From Anthoceros angustus (Eukaryota > Streptophyta > Anthocerotopsida > Anthocerotales > Anthocerotaceae), in the NCBI GenBank assembly GCA_010909165.1, contig MU008167.1, forward strand, positions 1,670,001 to 1,733,261: a stretch of DNA of 63,261 nucleotides, read 5' to 3'. How positions within the stretch are numbered: position 1 is the stretch's first letter; each line of letters starts with the position of its first letter. The translations under genes were made by a program, and so were the position numbers. Below are positions 22,465 through 32,763 of the stretch, piece by piece. The notes under the pieces are model-generated. The model had not been told where the DNA came from and did not search any database. It was given only the letters and a program-made list of their open reading frames with translations.

Positions 22465-23400
22465 TTCAACTTTGAAATCGTATCCCGTATCACTTCTCGC
22501 CTAACCTTTGAAAGATATTCATAATACAAATCCGCATCACCCAACTATTTGGATCCTTCAATGATTTTGTTTCCTTCATAATGTATTTGTGACCCACGAC
22601 ACTGACCCCCAATGCTGCAAATATCCATCATTGTTGTCCATTAACTAGTTTAGATACTTGTGGAAATAAATAAAAGTAAAATCTTGCTTAGTAGGCCTCG
22701 TTACATTGTAGCACACAAATTAGCCGTACTTTGATCATTTACCAGCACACTTGAAGATAACCTTGAGTTATTCATGGAGTGAGCGTGCAAAGCAAAAGTT
22801 TGGGTCCCTTGTCATTTTGATCCAGTTTGGTTCATTTTGGTTCAATCTTGATTTGAAGTTATCAATGAGTAGTAACGAGTGTTTCTTCTTGAGCCATCAG
22901 GAAAGTTACGGACAAGGGTAGGAATTTGGAAGTTTTTCAATTCTATATAGATTAGCGGGTAGGGTAGAATCTTGTCCCATAGTCTATATGTGCAAAGGGG
23001 AATTAGTGATTAATTTAGAACCCATAGTTTGCAAAGCGCATAGTTGGAAGGAGCTAGGAGCTGCAAGGAGTGTGTGCTGGGAAGTAGTATGGGCTAATTG
23101 AAATGCAAGTTGGAAGAGGGCGCGGCATTGTCATGGGTGTGCAGAAGCAAGAGCTCAAATTTTGGAGCTAAGATGTGGAGAAGCCAAGACAGAGTGCTGT
23201 CACGGAAGCTGGGATTTTGGGAAAAATTTATGCCTTGTGAGCTAAGCGCTGTGACGCCATGAACTAGAGCTTGTGATTTGAACTTAGGAGGTGCTGACCT
23301 TGCAATGTGAGAAGTGGAGTGCTGGTTGTGGGCTACGATCCGCTGTGGGCCTCTTCTTGCTTTGGGACATCAGCTGCCGCCGGGCTCTTGGGGTTGATGC
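22465..23400. other. Gene-free AT-rich stretch
   Basis: No coding region, RNA gene or clear repeat could be supported here. Confidence 0.4.
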
Positions 23401-23412
23401 TGCCTGGCTGGG

Positions 23413-23848
23413 TCACCTTCCTCCTCCACGTGCATCCTGGATGCCTGCAACCATACCACAGCATAACACCATCCGACACCCCATGGACAGAGCCTGTGGC
23501 ATTTGTGATGGCTGCGAGGATAGCACACAGTCCACATCACGTAGGCTTGGATTGCCGTCACCATCCAGCACTCCTAAAGGAAAACGAACAACCACATCCT
23601 CGGCCTCTGCCATGCCGCACACAGATCGTAAGTGGCACACGGGAGGCTGGACATCCCCGAGTCATGAGCATGGACTTCCAAAGGAAATCAGCAACCAGGA
23701 ACTTCGCATCCGGGGCTAAGACTTGCAATGCTGCGAAATTGAGCCTACCTGCACATGCAATTGTCGTGACTCTCCTCATGTTCCAAAAATCCTCCATGAC
23801 GTCCATTGAATGCTTCGCAGCCCAACGAGCCTCTTCCTTCGAAGGCAT
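23413..23848 (-). pseudogene. Unrecognised protein-coding remnant, two collinear frames
   Basis: The minus-strand frame from 23848 reads MPSKEEARWAAKHSMDVMED, then NFAALQVLAPDAKFLVADF. Near 23650 the plausible sequence jumps to another frame (VCHLRSVCGMAEAEDVVVRF, then DGDGNPSLRDVDCVLSS), which implies one small indel. Amino-acid composition in both pieces is protein-like and contrasts with the flanking minisatellite. I do not recognise the family. The plus-strand frames over it look like shadows. The minisatellite starts about 100 bp upstream of the apparent start. Confidence 0.5.
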
Positions 23849-23954
23849 CCTCCCCCATCCCGCTCCAAATTCATGAGGATGGCCTTGTCACCGCGGCGCC
23901 TGAAGGGATTAGTTCCTGCTGTGCCGCCTTGCTTCCACTGCCTTTTTCTCCCCA

Positions 23955-26900
23955 TTCCACCATATTCCCCCAAGCAAGTTCCTACACTCCACCGACCATA
24001 CCCCATTCCCCCAAGCAAGGTCCTCCACTCCACCACACCCCATTTCCCCGAGCAAGTTCCTACACTCCATCGACCACACCCCATTCCCCCAAGCAAGTTC
24101 CTACACTCCACCACACCCCATTCCCCCGAGCAAGTTCCTACACTCCACCGACCACACCCCATTCCCCAAGCAAGTTCCTACACTCCACCACACCCCATTC
24201 CCGAGCAAGTTCCTACACTCCATCGACCACCCCATTCCCCAAGCAAGTTCCTACACTCTACCACCCCATTCCCGAGCAAGTTCCTACACTCCACCGAGCC
24301 ACCCCATTCCCCAGCCAAGTTTCTACACTCCACCACACCCCATTCCCCAAGCAAGTTCCTACACTCTAGCACCGACCACACCCCATTCCCCCAAGCAAGT
24401 TCCTACACTCCACCACACCCCATTCCCCCAAGCAAAATTCCTACACTCCACACACCCCATTCCCCAAGCAAGTTCCTACACTCCACCGACCACACCCAAT
24501 TCCCCCAAGCAAAATTCTACACTCCCCCCAAGCAATTCCCCCAAGCAAGTTCCTACACTCTAGCACCGACCACCCCATTCCCCAAGCAAGTTCCTACACT
24601 CGACCACCCCATTCCCCATTCCCCAAGCAAGTTCCTACACTCCACCACCCAATTCCCCAAGCAAGTTCCTACACTCCATCGACCACACCCCATTCCCCAA
24701 GCAAAATTCTACACTCCCCAAGCAATTCCCCAAGCAGTTCCTACACTCTAGCACCCACCCCATTCCCCAAGCAAGTTCCTACACTCTAGCACCGACCACC
24801 CCATTCCCCATTCCCCAAGCAAGTTCCTACACTCCACCATTCCCCATTCCCCAAGCAAGTTCCTACACTCTAGCATCGACACCCCATTCCCCAAGCAAGT
24901 TCCTACACTCCACACCCCATTCCCCATTCCCCATTCCCCAAGCAAGTTCCTACACTCCACCACCCCATTCCCCATTCCCCATTCCCCAAGCAAGTTCCTA
25001 CTCCACCACACCCCATTGCCCCGAGCAAGTTCCTACCTCCACCAAGTTCCTACACTCCACCACACCCCATTCCCCATTCCCCAAGCAAGTTCCTACACTC
25101 CACCACCCCATTCCCCAAGCAAGTTTCTACACTCCCCAAGCAATTCCCCAAGCTAGTTCCTACACTCTAGCACCGACCACACCCCATTCCCCAAGCAAGT
25201 TCCTACACTCCACCACACCCCATTCCCCATTCCCCAAGCAAGTTCCTACACTCCACCACCCCATTCCCCATTCCCCATTCCCCCAAGCAAGTTCCTACTC
25301 CACCACACCCCATTGCCCCGAGCAAGTTCCTACCTCCACCAAGTTCTACACTCCACCACACCCATTCCCCATTCCCCAAGCAAGTTCCTACACTCCACCA
25401 CCCCATTCCCCAAGCAAGTTTCTACACTCCCCAAGCAATTCCCCAAGCTAGTTCTACACTCTAGCACCGACCACACCCCATTCCCCAAGCAAGTTCCTAC
25501 ACTCCACCACACCCCATTCCCCATTCCCCCAAGCAAGTTCCTACACTCCACACACCCCATTCCCCAAGCAAGTTTCTACACTCCCCAAGCAATTCCCCAA
25601 GCTAGTTCCTACACTCTAGCCACCCCATTCCCCCAAGCAAGTTCCTACACTCCACCACCCCATTCCCCATTCCCCAAGCAAGTTCCTACACTCCACCACA
25701 CCCCATTCCCCCATTCCCCAAGCAAGTTCCTACACTCCACCACCCCATTCCCCATTCCCCAAGCAAGTTCCTACACTCCACCACCCCATTCCCCATTCCC
25801 CAAGCAAGTTCCTACACTCCACCACACCCCATTCCCCAAGCAAGTTTCTACTCCCCAAGCAATTCCCCAAGCTAGTTCCTACACTCTAGCACACACCCCA
25901 TTCCCCAAGCAAGTTCCTACACTCCACCACCCCATTCCCCATTCCCCAAGCAAGTTCCTACACTCCACCACACCCCATTCCCCATTCCCCAAGTTCCTAC
26001 ACTCCACCACACCCCATTCCCCATTCCCCAAGCAAGTTCCTACACTCCCATTCCCCCATTCCCCAAGCAAGTTCCTACACTCCACCACACCCCATTCCCC
26101 AGAGCAAGTTCCTACACTCCACCAAGTTCCTACACTCCACCACACCCCATTCCCCCATTCCCCCAAGCAAGTTCCTACACTCCACCACCCCATTCCCCGA
26201 GCAAGTTCCTACACTCCACCAAGTTCCTACACTCCACCACACCCCATTCCCCCGTTCCTACACTCCACCACACCCCATTCTCCCATTCCCCAAGCAAGTT
26301 CCTACTCCACCACCCCATTCCCCATTCCCCAAGTTCCTACACTCCACCACCCCATTCCCCATTCCCCAAGCAAAATTCTACACTCCACCACCCCATTCCC
26401 CGAGCAAGTTCCTACACTCCACCAAGTTCCTACACTCCACCACACCCCATTCCCCATTCCCCAAGCAAGTTCCTACACTCCACCTACCCCATTCCCCGAG
26501 CAAGTTCCTCCACCAAGTTCCTCCACCACCCCATTCCCCCCGTTCCTACACTCCACCAAGTTCCTACACTCCACCACACCCCATTCTCCCATTCCCCCAA
26601 GCAAGTTCCTACACTCCACCACACCCCATTCCCCCGAGCAAGTTCCTACACTTTACCAAGTTCCTACACTCCACCACACCCCATTCCCCCGAGCAAGTTC
26701 CCACACTCCACCAAGTTCCTACACTCCACCACACCCCATTCCCCCATTCCCCAAGCAAGTTCCTACACTCCACCACACCCCATTCCCCCGAGCAAGTTCC
26801 TACACTCCACCAAGTTCCTGCACTCCACCACACCCCATTCCCCCATTCCCCCAAGCAAGTTCCTACACTCCCATTCCCCCGAGCAAGAAGCAAGTTCCTA

Positions 26901-27140
26901 CACTCTAGCTCTACCAAGTTCCTGCACTCCACCACACCCCATTCCCCCATTCCCCCAAGCAAGTTCCTACACTCCCATTCCCCCGAGCAAGAAGCAAATT
27001 CCTACACTCTAGCTCTGACCAGGTTTCTACACTCTACACTCCACCGACCACACCCCATTCCCCCAAGCAAGTTCCTACACTTTAGATCCGACCACATCCC
27101 ATTCCCCCAAGCAAGTTCCTACATTCCCCCAAGCAAGTTC
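23955..27140. repeat. 3.2-kb C-rich minisatellite with nested repeat units
   Basis: Roughly 90 units of the general form CCCCAAGCAAGTTCCTACAC + TCCACCACACCCCATT (about 36 bp) are arranged head to tail. A 7-bp subunit CCCCATT is itself duplicated one to four times within units. A short CACCAAGTTCCTACACTC subunit appears in the distal half, and AAGCAAG alternates with GAGCAAG. The plus strand is very poor in G and contains no stop codons in any frame over long stretches, so the long open frames here (for example 531 codons from 25313) are a by-product. Units are not multiples of three and all three frames are open. Confidence 0.93.
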
Positions 27141-27222
27141 TTACACTTTAGCTCCGACCGCCTTCCTCCACTCCGAGTAGACTATGTTCCCAGGGCGCAG
27201 GTGCATCTCGTAATCGCCCTTG
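27141..27222 (-). pseudogene. 3' end of the host gene split by copia-2
   Basis: Read on the minus strand from the left target-site duplication (CCTTG, 27218-27222), the frame continues GDYEMHLRPGNIVYSEWRK and ends at the TAA at 27141-27143. Its phase matches exactly the truncated frame at 32029. The minisatellite begins immediately after this stop. Confidence 0.8.
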
Positions 27223-27609
27223 TGTTAGGAAAAGAGCTGAGCCTTTATAGAGAGGGAACACAACACTCCCATACAATATGGGTTATATGCACTAGGCACA
27301 CTAAATACTAGCACACAAGAACACTTGCACACCACACCAGGTGGGCTTGGCCTTATAGTCCTAGCCTTGAATCGGTCCTTGACCTTGACCTTGAACTTGA
27401 CCTTGTTACTTGACCTTGAGTCCTATTGGTCACTTGACCTTGAATCCTACTGGTCACTTGACTTGCCCTTTACTTTTGGACTTTCTAGAAGATACTTTCT
27501 AGAAGATGCATGACTTTCAAGTTTGTTATTTTAGGGCACTCTTCATAACCTGCTTTTAGGGCACTCTTCATAACATATTTTGATATGTTGTAATAAATCA
27601 CTTCTAACA
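27223..27609 (-). repeat. Copia-2 3' LTR
   Basis: A 387-bp LTR bounded by tgttagg and ctaaca on the plus strand. It contains short internal repeats of a ttgaccttgaatcctactgg type around 27375-27465. Confidence 0.9.
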
Positions 27610-28057
27610 CTCCCACTCAACATATCAAAATTATTCCCTTAGGCCTAGCATCTTGCTAAACCTAGCATGTTTTCTAAAGTCAAGGCTTTGGTCAAAATAT
27701 CTGCGGCATGTCTCTGTTGGACAATACTCTAGCTTTACCTCTTTTGACTTTACCTTCTCTCTTATAAAGTGATGTTTCACTTGATGTGCTTGGTTCTAGC
27801 ATGAAAAGTTGCATTCTTGGCTAAGAAGATGCAACCTTGATTGTCGTTGAAGATTGTTGTTGCTTCCTTGCTTGAATCCCATCTCCTCTAGCAAGTTACG
27901 CAACCATATCGCCTCCATGACAGAGCATGTTGCCATATATTCTTACAGAGGATAGAGCCACGATGGGTTGTCTCCTACTATTCCAAGAAATGGCTCCCCA
28001 TTCGGCATAAGCATATCCGATCGTAGACTTGCGACTATCAACATCTCACCGATCGAA

Positions 28058-28255
28058 TCACAATATCCTACCACTCGGACTTCCTGCGATGCTCTGTTGA
28101 TACACCAAATTCCAATGCTTTGTACCACTCAAGTACCTCATTATCCTCTTCACGGCTTGAAAGCTGCTTGTCGAGGTTAGCCATAAATTGACTTGCAACT
28201 CCTCTGCAATGTCGGCCTTGTCCTGTAGATAAATAGGTGAGGCATCCAACGGCAC
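28058..28255 (-). pseudogene. Copia-2 RNase H fragment
   Basis: AVKRIMRYLSGTKHWNLVYQ matches the conserved start of copia RNase H. The following SDAD-type residues are out of frame. Confidence 0.75.
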
Positions 28256-28489
28256 CTGCGATAGAGAGTTTTATCTACCTTCTCCTTCTCTTCTTGTTGT
28301 AGGACTCATCTCCTTTGAGAGCTTCTCATTAAGCACCATTGGTGTCTTCAGCTTGCACTCTTGCATTCCAAAGCGCTTGGGACATTCTCAACATATGTCC
28401 TTTGGCTCAAAGAGATCTTCTTGTTAGCCATCTCTCATTACTTCTATCCTAGAAAGTAATGAAGTTCACCTAGATCCCTCATATCAAAA

Positions 28490-29197
28490 CTATCATTAAG
28501 ACTCTTCTTACTCTAAGAGCTCCAAATCATTGCAAACAAGGATTAGATCATCCACATAGACAGAATGATCATCATGGACTCTCCCACTCTCTTCACATAG
28601 ATGTTCCAATCTCCATTGGTTTTCTTGAAACCTCTAGCTTGGAAGAACTTGTCAATCTTAACATACCGTAAGTGCAGTTGCTTAAGACCATAGAGTGCCT
28701 TTAGCAATTTACATACCTCACTTTCATCAGCACTTCATACCCTTGGTTGGTTCATGTAGATCTCTTCTTCCAAATCTCCATTGAGAAAGCAGTTTGGACA
28801 TCCATGTGATGTATCTCCGGATCCATGGTAGCTATTGCTAAGAGTATACGAATGGATGTTATCTTAGCAACAGGGAGAAAGTGTCGGTGTAGTCAATACA
28901 GCACTTGTGTATATCCCTTCCCACCAGCCTTGCTTTGTATCGCTCTATGCTCCCATCAGCGTTGTGCTTGATCTTGAACACCCATTTGGATCCTATGCAC
29001 TTCCTTCCTTGGGGTAGAGGAGTGATTTCCCAAGTCTTGTTCTTGATAAGTGAGTTATACTCACTATCAGCTTCTTTCCACTCCTTCGCCTTTGGCCCTT
29101 CCAAGGCTTCCTTCAAGCTTTGCGGCTCATCGATCCGCCAACATAGCCTCTTCTGCATGCATTCATGGACTCCAAAATTTTCTGCGAAGGTTTCCAT
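28490..29197 (-). pseudogene. Copia-2 reverse transcriptase, decayed
   Basis: NKTWEITPLPQGRKCIGSKW is followed by VFKIKHNADGSIERYKARLV. Further RT text towards 28500 is in mixed frames, with the catalytic region eroded. Confidence 0.85.
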
Positions 29198-29683
29198 CGC
29201 CTTGATGATCTCGATCGGGTCGGCTCCTCTTGGATTCTTTGATCTCGCTCCTCTTCATCATCCTCGATATCCGGGCTTCTCCACCTTCTATATCACCTTG
29301 TGGTAGAGGTTGCTCATGCTCGAGAACAGTTGAGCATGCTCAAGAGTAGGTTGCTCAAGAACCAAGTCTTGTGCTTCTTCACGCTCCTTCAACTCCTTGA
29401 TGACAACTTGCGTTGCTCCCACTCCTTTGTTAGGTTCCACAACCTCATGAAAAACAACATCCTCGAAAATGATTTTCTTGGTTGTAGGGTTGTATAATCT
29501 ATACCCTTTACCTCATGAATACCCAAGCATGATGCATGGATGCCTTTAGGATCCCACTTGGTTCGGTTTTGCTTTGGAACATGAGCATAAACCTCGAACC
29601 AAAGATCCTAAAATGACTCACGTTAGGTTTGACACGGACCATGCCTCCTCGGGGTCATTCCAGTCTGATGGTTGGAACTCTAT

Positions 29684-30031
29684 TCAAAACATGAGTTCTT
29701 TGTAATGACCTCTCCCAAAACGTACCTCCAACCCACTTTGATGGAGCATGCACTTGGCCGCCTCCACTAGGCTCCTTAGCTTGCGCTCCGCCACTCCATT
29801 TTGCTCCGGTGTGTGAGGAATTGTTAGTTGCCTCCGAATGCCATGCTCCTTGCAAAAGCTTTTGAATTGAGAAGAGATGTATTCTCCTCCATTGTCACTC
29901 CTAAATATCTTGAGGCATTCTCCACTTTCGTTCTCCACCAAGGCTTTCCACTCCTTGAATGTCTTGAACATTTCGGACTTCTCCTTCAAAAGGTATGTCC
30001 AACTCCTCCTTGTGAAGTCATCCACAAACAC
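29684..30031 (-). pseudogene. Copia-2 integrase core
   Basis: MFVDDFTRRSWTYLLKEKSE, then IFRSDNGGEYISSQF, then HTPEQNGVAERKLRSLVE show the D, D and E catalytic neighbourhoods of a copia integrase in a single frame. Confidence 0.9.
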
Positions 30032-30574
30032 TAGAATGTAGCGGGCTCCTCCATGGTGTGGGCTTCATTGGTCCACAATCTCACTTGATTTTCTTAGGCA
30101 GCACACAATGTGCAAGCTTGTTGATCACCTAAGCACACAACTTGTAGAGATTGCCTTCCGAACACCTCGAGCTATCACCTTGACATTAGGTGATTCGGTT
30201 GCTCGGGTTGGATCGACATCCTCTCGAGTTGAACACAATCTCATTCACCAAGCTCTTGAAAGAAGATTCTTCGCAAGACCGGCACATGGTGCACATCCTT
30301 GATTGTACCTTTGGATGGTCCTCCAGGAGTTGAACTTTAATCACACCTCTTCCTTTGATCTCGTGTGACCTATTGTCTCCAAGCGCCACTTTATGCCCTT
30401 CATTTCTTCATAGCTTGAGAACCAAGGCCGATTGTAGGTGAAGTGTTGAGATGCTCCAGTCGGTACAAACTCTCATCCTTCTTTGATGGGAGTCGTACTC
30501 TTTCTACGGTTGAGATGAAAGATGTTTTTCCTTCTCACTCACTTGATTGGCTTGTAACTCCTTTCCCTTCTTCT

Positions 30575-30946
30575 TCAAGTCACCAACCTTGTCCTACAAT
30601 CCTTGGCATAGTGATTAGGCTTTTGCAATAATGGCAAGTACCCCACACCTTTTCTTCGCACCTTTTCTCCTTCTTGAGTTGGCTTGTGAAGTCTTCCCAC
30701 GTGTTGTTCCTTTCTTTGAGAAGAGCACCGAGTCTCCATTCTCTTTTTTCTTGAAGGAATTCTCCAGCTCCTCTTGTAGGAGCAACCCAACCACCTCATC
30801 CAACGTTGGTGGTTGGTCGCTTGACGCGCCGCTTCTCTAAAGGCCAACACAAATTGCTTGTATGCGGATGGTAAGCTACTCAACACCACGATAACCTTTC
30901 TTGAAGGTTTGGCGTCCGCCTTCATTTGATCCACCAAGTTCTTCAA
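30575..30946 (-). pseudogene. Copia-2 gag fragment
   Basis: It contains KVIVVLSSLPSAYKQFVLAF, a typical copia capsid phrase, and downstream a Lys-rich segment leading to a decayed CCHC knuckle (KPNHYAKDC). Confidence 0.8.
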
Positions 30947-31448
30947 CTTGTTGACGTGTTGTTGAATGGTGTCACCTCGACCATCTTGAAGTTGGCGAAT
31001 TGTTGCTCCAACAACATCTCATTCACCAAGCTCTTCTTCTCATACGTGTTGCAGGGTCGTCCGCCGCGATGTTGCACACTCACTTAATTGAGAGAGTATG
31101 TCATCAGACACATTGAGGAGAATTGTCACCAACGCTCGTCCATCTTTCTTAGTGTTCACTTCGGTGGGTGTTTCTCCAAGGCCATTGTCAACAAACTTCC
31201 ATAGTCCTCAGTCGATGAGAAGCATCTTCAGCTTCAACTTCCACAATGTGAAGTTCGTGCCTCCAAACTTCTCCACTAGACATGTCTCCATGCTTGTTGA
31301 CGGCATGCCTAGTTTCCCTACAATTGATCTTGAAGACCAAAGCACCTCACTCACATGCACTACAAGGATTATTGCACAAAAGTTCTCACAAGCCCAAGAC
31401 TAAGAACTATGCAATAGGACTTGACTCAAGCATCTAGATTGCACACAA

Positions 31449-31550
31449 GATTTGCGATAGGGCATGATTTGCGATAGGGCATGATTTGCGATAGGGCATG
31501 ATTTGCGATAGGGCATGATTTGCGATAGGGCATGATTTGCGATAGGGCAT
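31449..31550. repeat. 17-bp minisatellite in copia-2 leader, six perfect copies
   Basis: Six uninterrupted copies of gatttgcgatagggcat lie between the 5' LTR and gag of copia-2. The perfect identity implies recent expansion inside the element. Confidence 0.95.
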
Positions 31551-31617
31551 GATTTGATCATTTAGGTGGTGTTGCACTGAGAGCTTTACAAGACTCTTCA
31601 ACATGGCTATAATACCA

Positions 31618-32024
31618 TGTTAGGAAAAGAGCTGAGCCTTTATAGAGAGGGAACACAACACTCCCATACAATATGGGTTATATGCACTAGGCACACTAGA
31701 TACTAGCACACAAGCACACAAGAACACTTGCACATACCACACCCTTTATGTATGTGGGCTTGGCCTTAGATAGTCCTAGCCTTGAATTCTACTGGTCACT
31801 TGACCTTGAATCCTATTGCTTACTTGACCTTGAGTCCTATTGGTCACTTGCCCTTGAATTCTTCTGGTCACTTGACTTGCCTTTTACTTTTGGGCTTTCT
31901 AAAGGATACTTTCTAGAAGATGCATGACGTTCAAGTTTGTTATTTTTAGGGCACTCTTCGTAACCTACTTTAAGGGCACTCTTCGTAACATTGTTTGATA
32001 TGTTGTAATAAATCACTTCTAACA
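31618..32024 (-). repeat. Copia-2 5' LTR
   Basis: A 407-bp LTR matching the left copy, with extra bases around acaagcacacaag and in the ttgaccttgaatcc repeats. It is followed by the duplication ccttg at 32025-32029. Confidence 0.9.
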
Positions 32025-32763
32025 CCTTGTCCCTTAATTGTTGCGCTGCCTCCTTCACCCGTGTCCACACAAAATAGTTCCGTGAGTGTGTATAGGAGGA
32101 AAATTTCTCCCATCTGAAATCCAGGTTTTTGATGTTTGGGAACTCCGCGGCCACCAAGTCTATTAGACGGGTGCACAGCTGCACGTCTTGCTCCTTCCAG
32201 CTCTGTCCCATCTTCATTCGTGTGATCGCTAGCTCATGCACGCGTCTCCCGAATGCATTCTTGTCATCTTCTTCTTCCCGACCAAACAACCCCTCTCGGA
32301 CAGCTTCACGTTGCGCATGATTGACCTCCACCTTCAACACTTCGGCTTCCACATCGCCCTTCTTGTGGATGAGTGCAAGGGCTTTCAATGCATCTGCCAA
32401 CGGTACCCCATGCAGCCGCTTCACAATCTCAGCTTCCCGTAACGTGAGCATGGCGTCGGTAGGATCCTCCCCAGCAGTGGCCATGCGGCAGTTTCACAAT
32501 GCAAGGAATCGACTTTCCTCCCCCGCATCCTCCTCCGCCTGGTCATCTCCCCAGGGAGGCACGTTGTCCACCTTGTCTTCCTCCAAGGGAGGCTGAGCCT
32601 GCATCTCCTCATCGCTCCCATGGCCGCATCCGTCATCATCGAGCGGGACCTCCTCCAGTGTCCCCTCTCCAGTTTCCCTCCAAATAGCCATGTTCCGGGT
32701 GCTCGGTTTCTGAAAGATCTCCAGGCACTGCGAACACAACACTGCGCGGATGAAGGCAAACAA
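32025..32763 (-). pseudogene. Host gene interrupted by copia-2 (5' part)
   Basis: The frame runs from an ATG at 32763 through an acidic region (EEVPLDDDGCGHGSDEEM), meets an in-frame TGA at 32494-32496, continues through the ATG at 32484, and stays open to the copia target site. The protein-like part includes REAEIVKRLHGVPLADALKA, VNHAQREAVREGLFG, MGQSWKEQDVQLCTRLIDL and DFRWEKFSSYTHSRNYFVW. It is largely helical and unrecognised. From 32484 the ancestral product would be 178 residues, ending with the piece at 27141-27222. Without the element, the frame across the target site is perfect. The TGA may be a second lesion, a base error, or mark a separate downstream start. Confidence 0.7.

Larger units (their letters stand above)
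27223..32024 (-). mobile_element. Ty1/copia LTR retrotransposon inside a host gene
   Basis: The 4802-bp minus-strand element has LTRs 27223-27609 and 31618-32024, each TGTTAG...CTAACA, and a 5-bp target-site duplication CCTTG at 27218-27222 and 32025-32029. A variant primer-binding site TGGTATTATAGCC follows the 5' LTR, and a purine tract complement ctcccactc follows the left LTR. Gag, integrase, RT and RNase H pieces occur in copia order, all broken by frameshifts. The LTRs differ by several indels and substitutions, so this insertion is older than the copia element at 16.8 kb. Confidence 0.95.

Noticed and set aside
25313-26908. A 531-codon open frame (Pro/Ser/Thr/His-rich repeats) on the plus strand
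   Set aside because: It lies wholly in the minisatellite. All three plus frames are open because the unit lacks stop words, unit lengths are not multiples of three so the peptide motif changes along the array, and there is no start context or flanking exon.
31449-31550. CRISPR-like array of short repeats
   Set aside because: The 17-bp units are directly contiguous with no spacers, in a plant retrotransposon leader.
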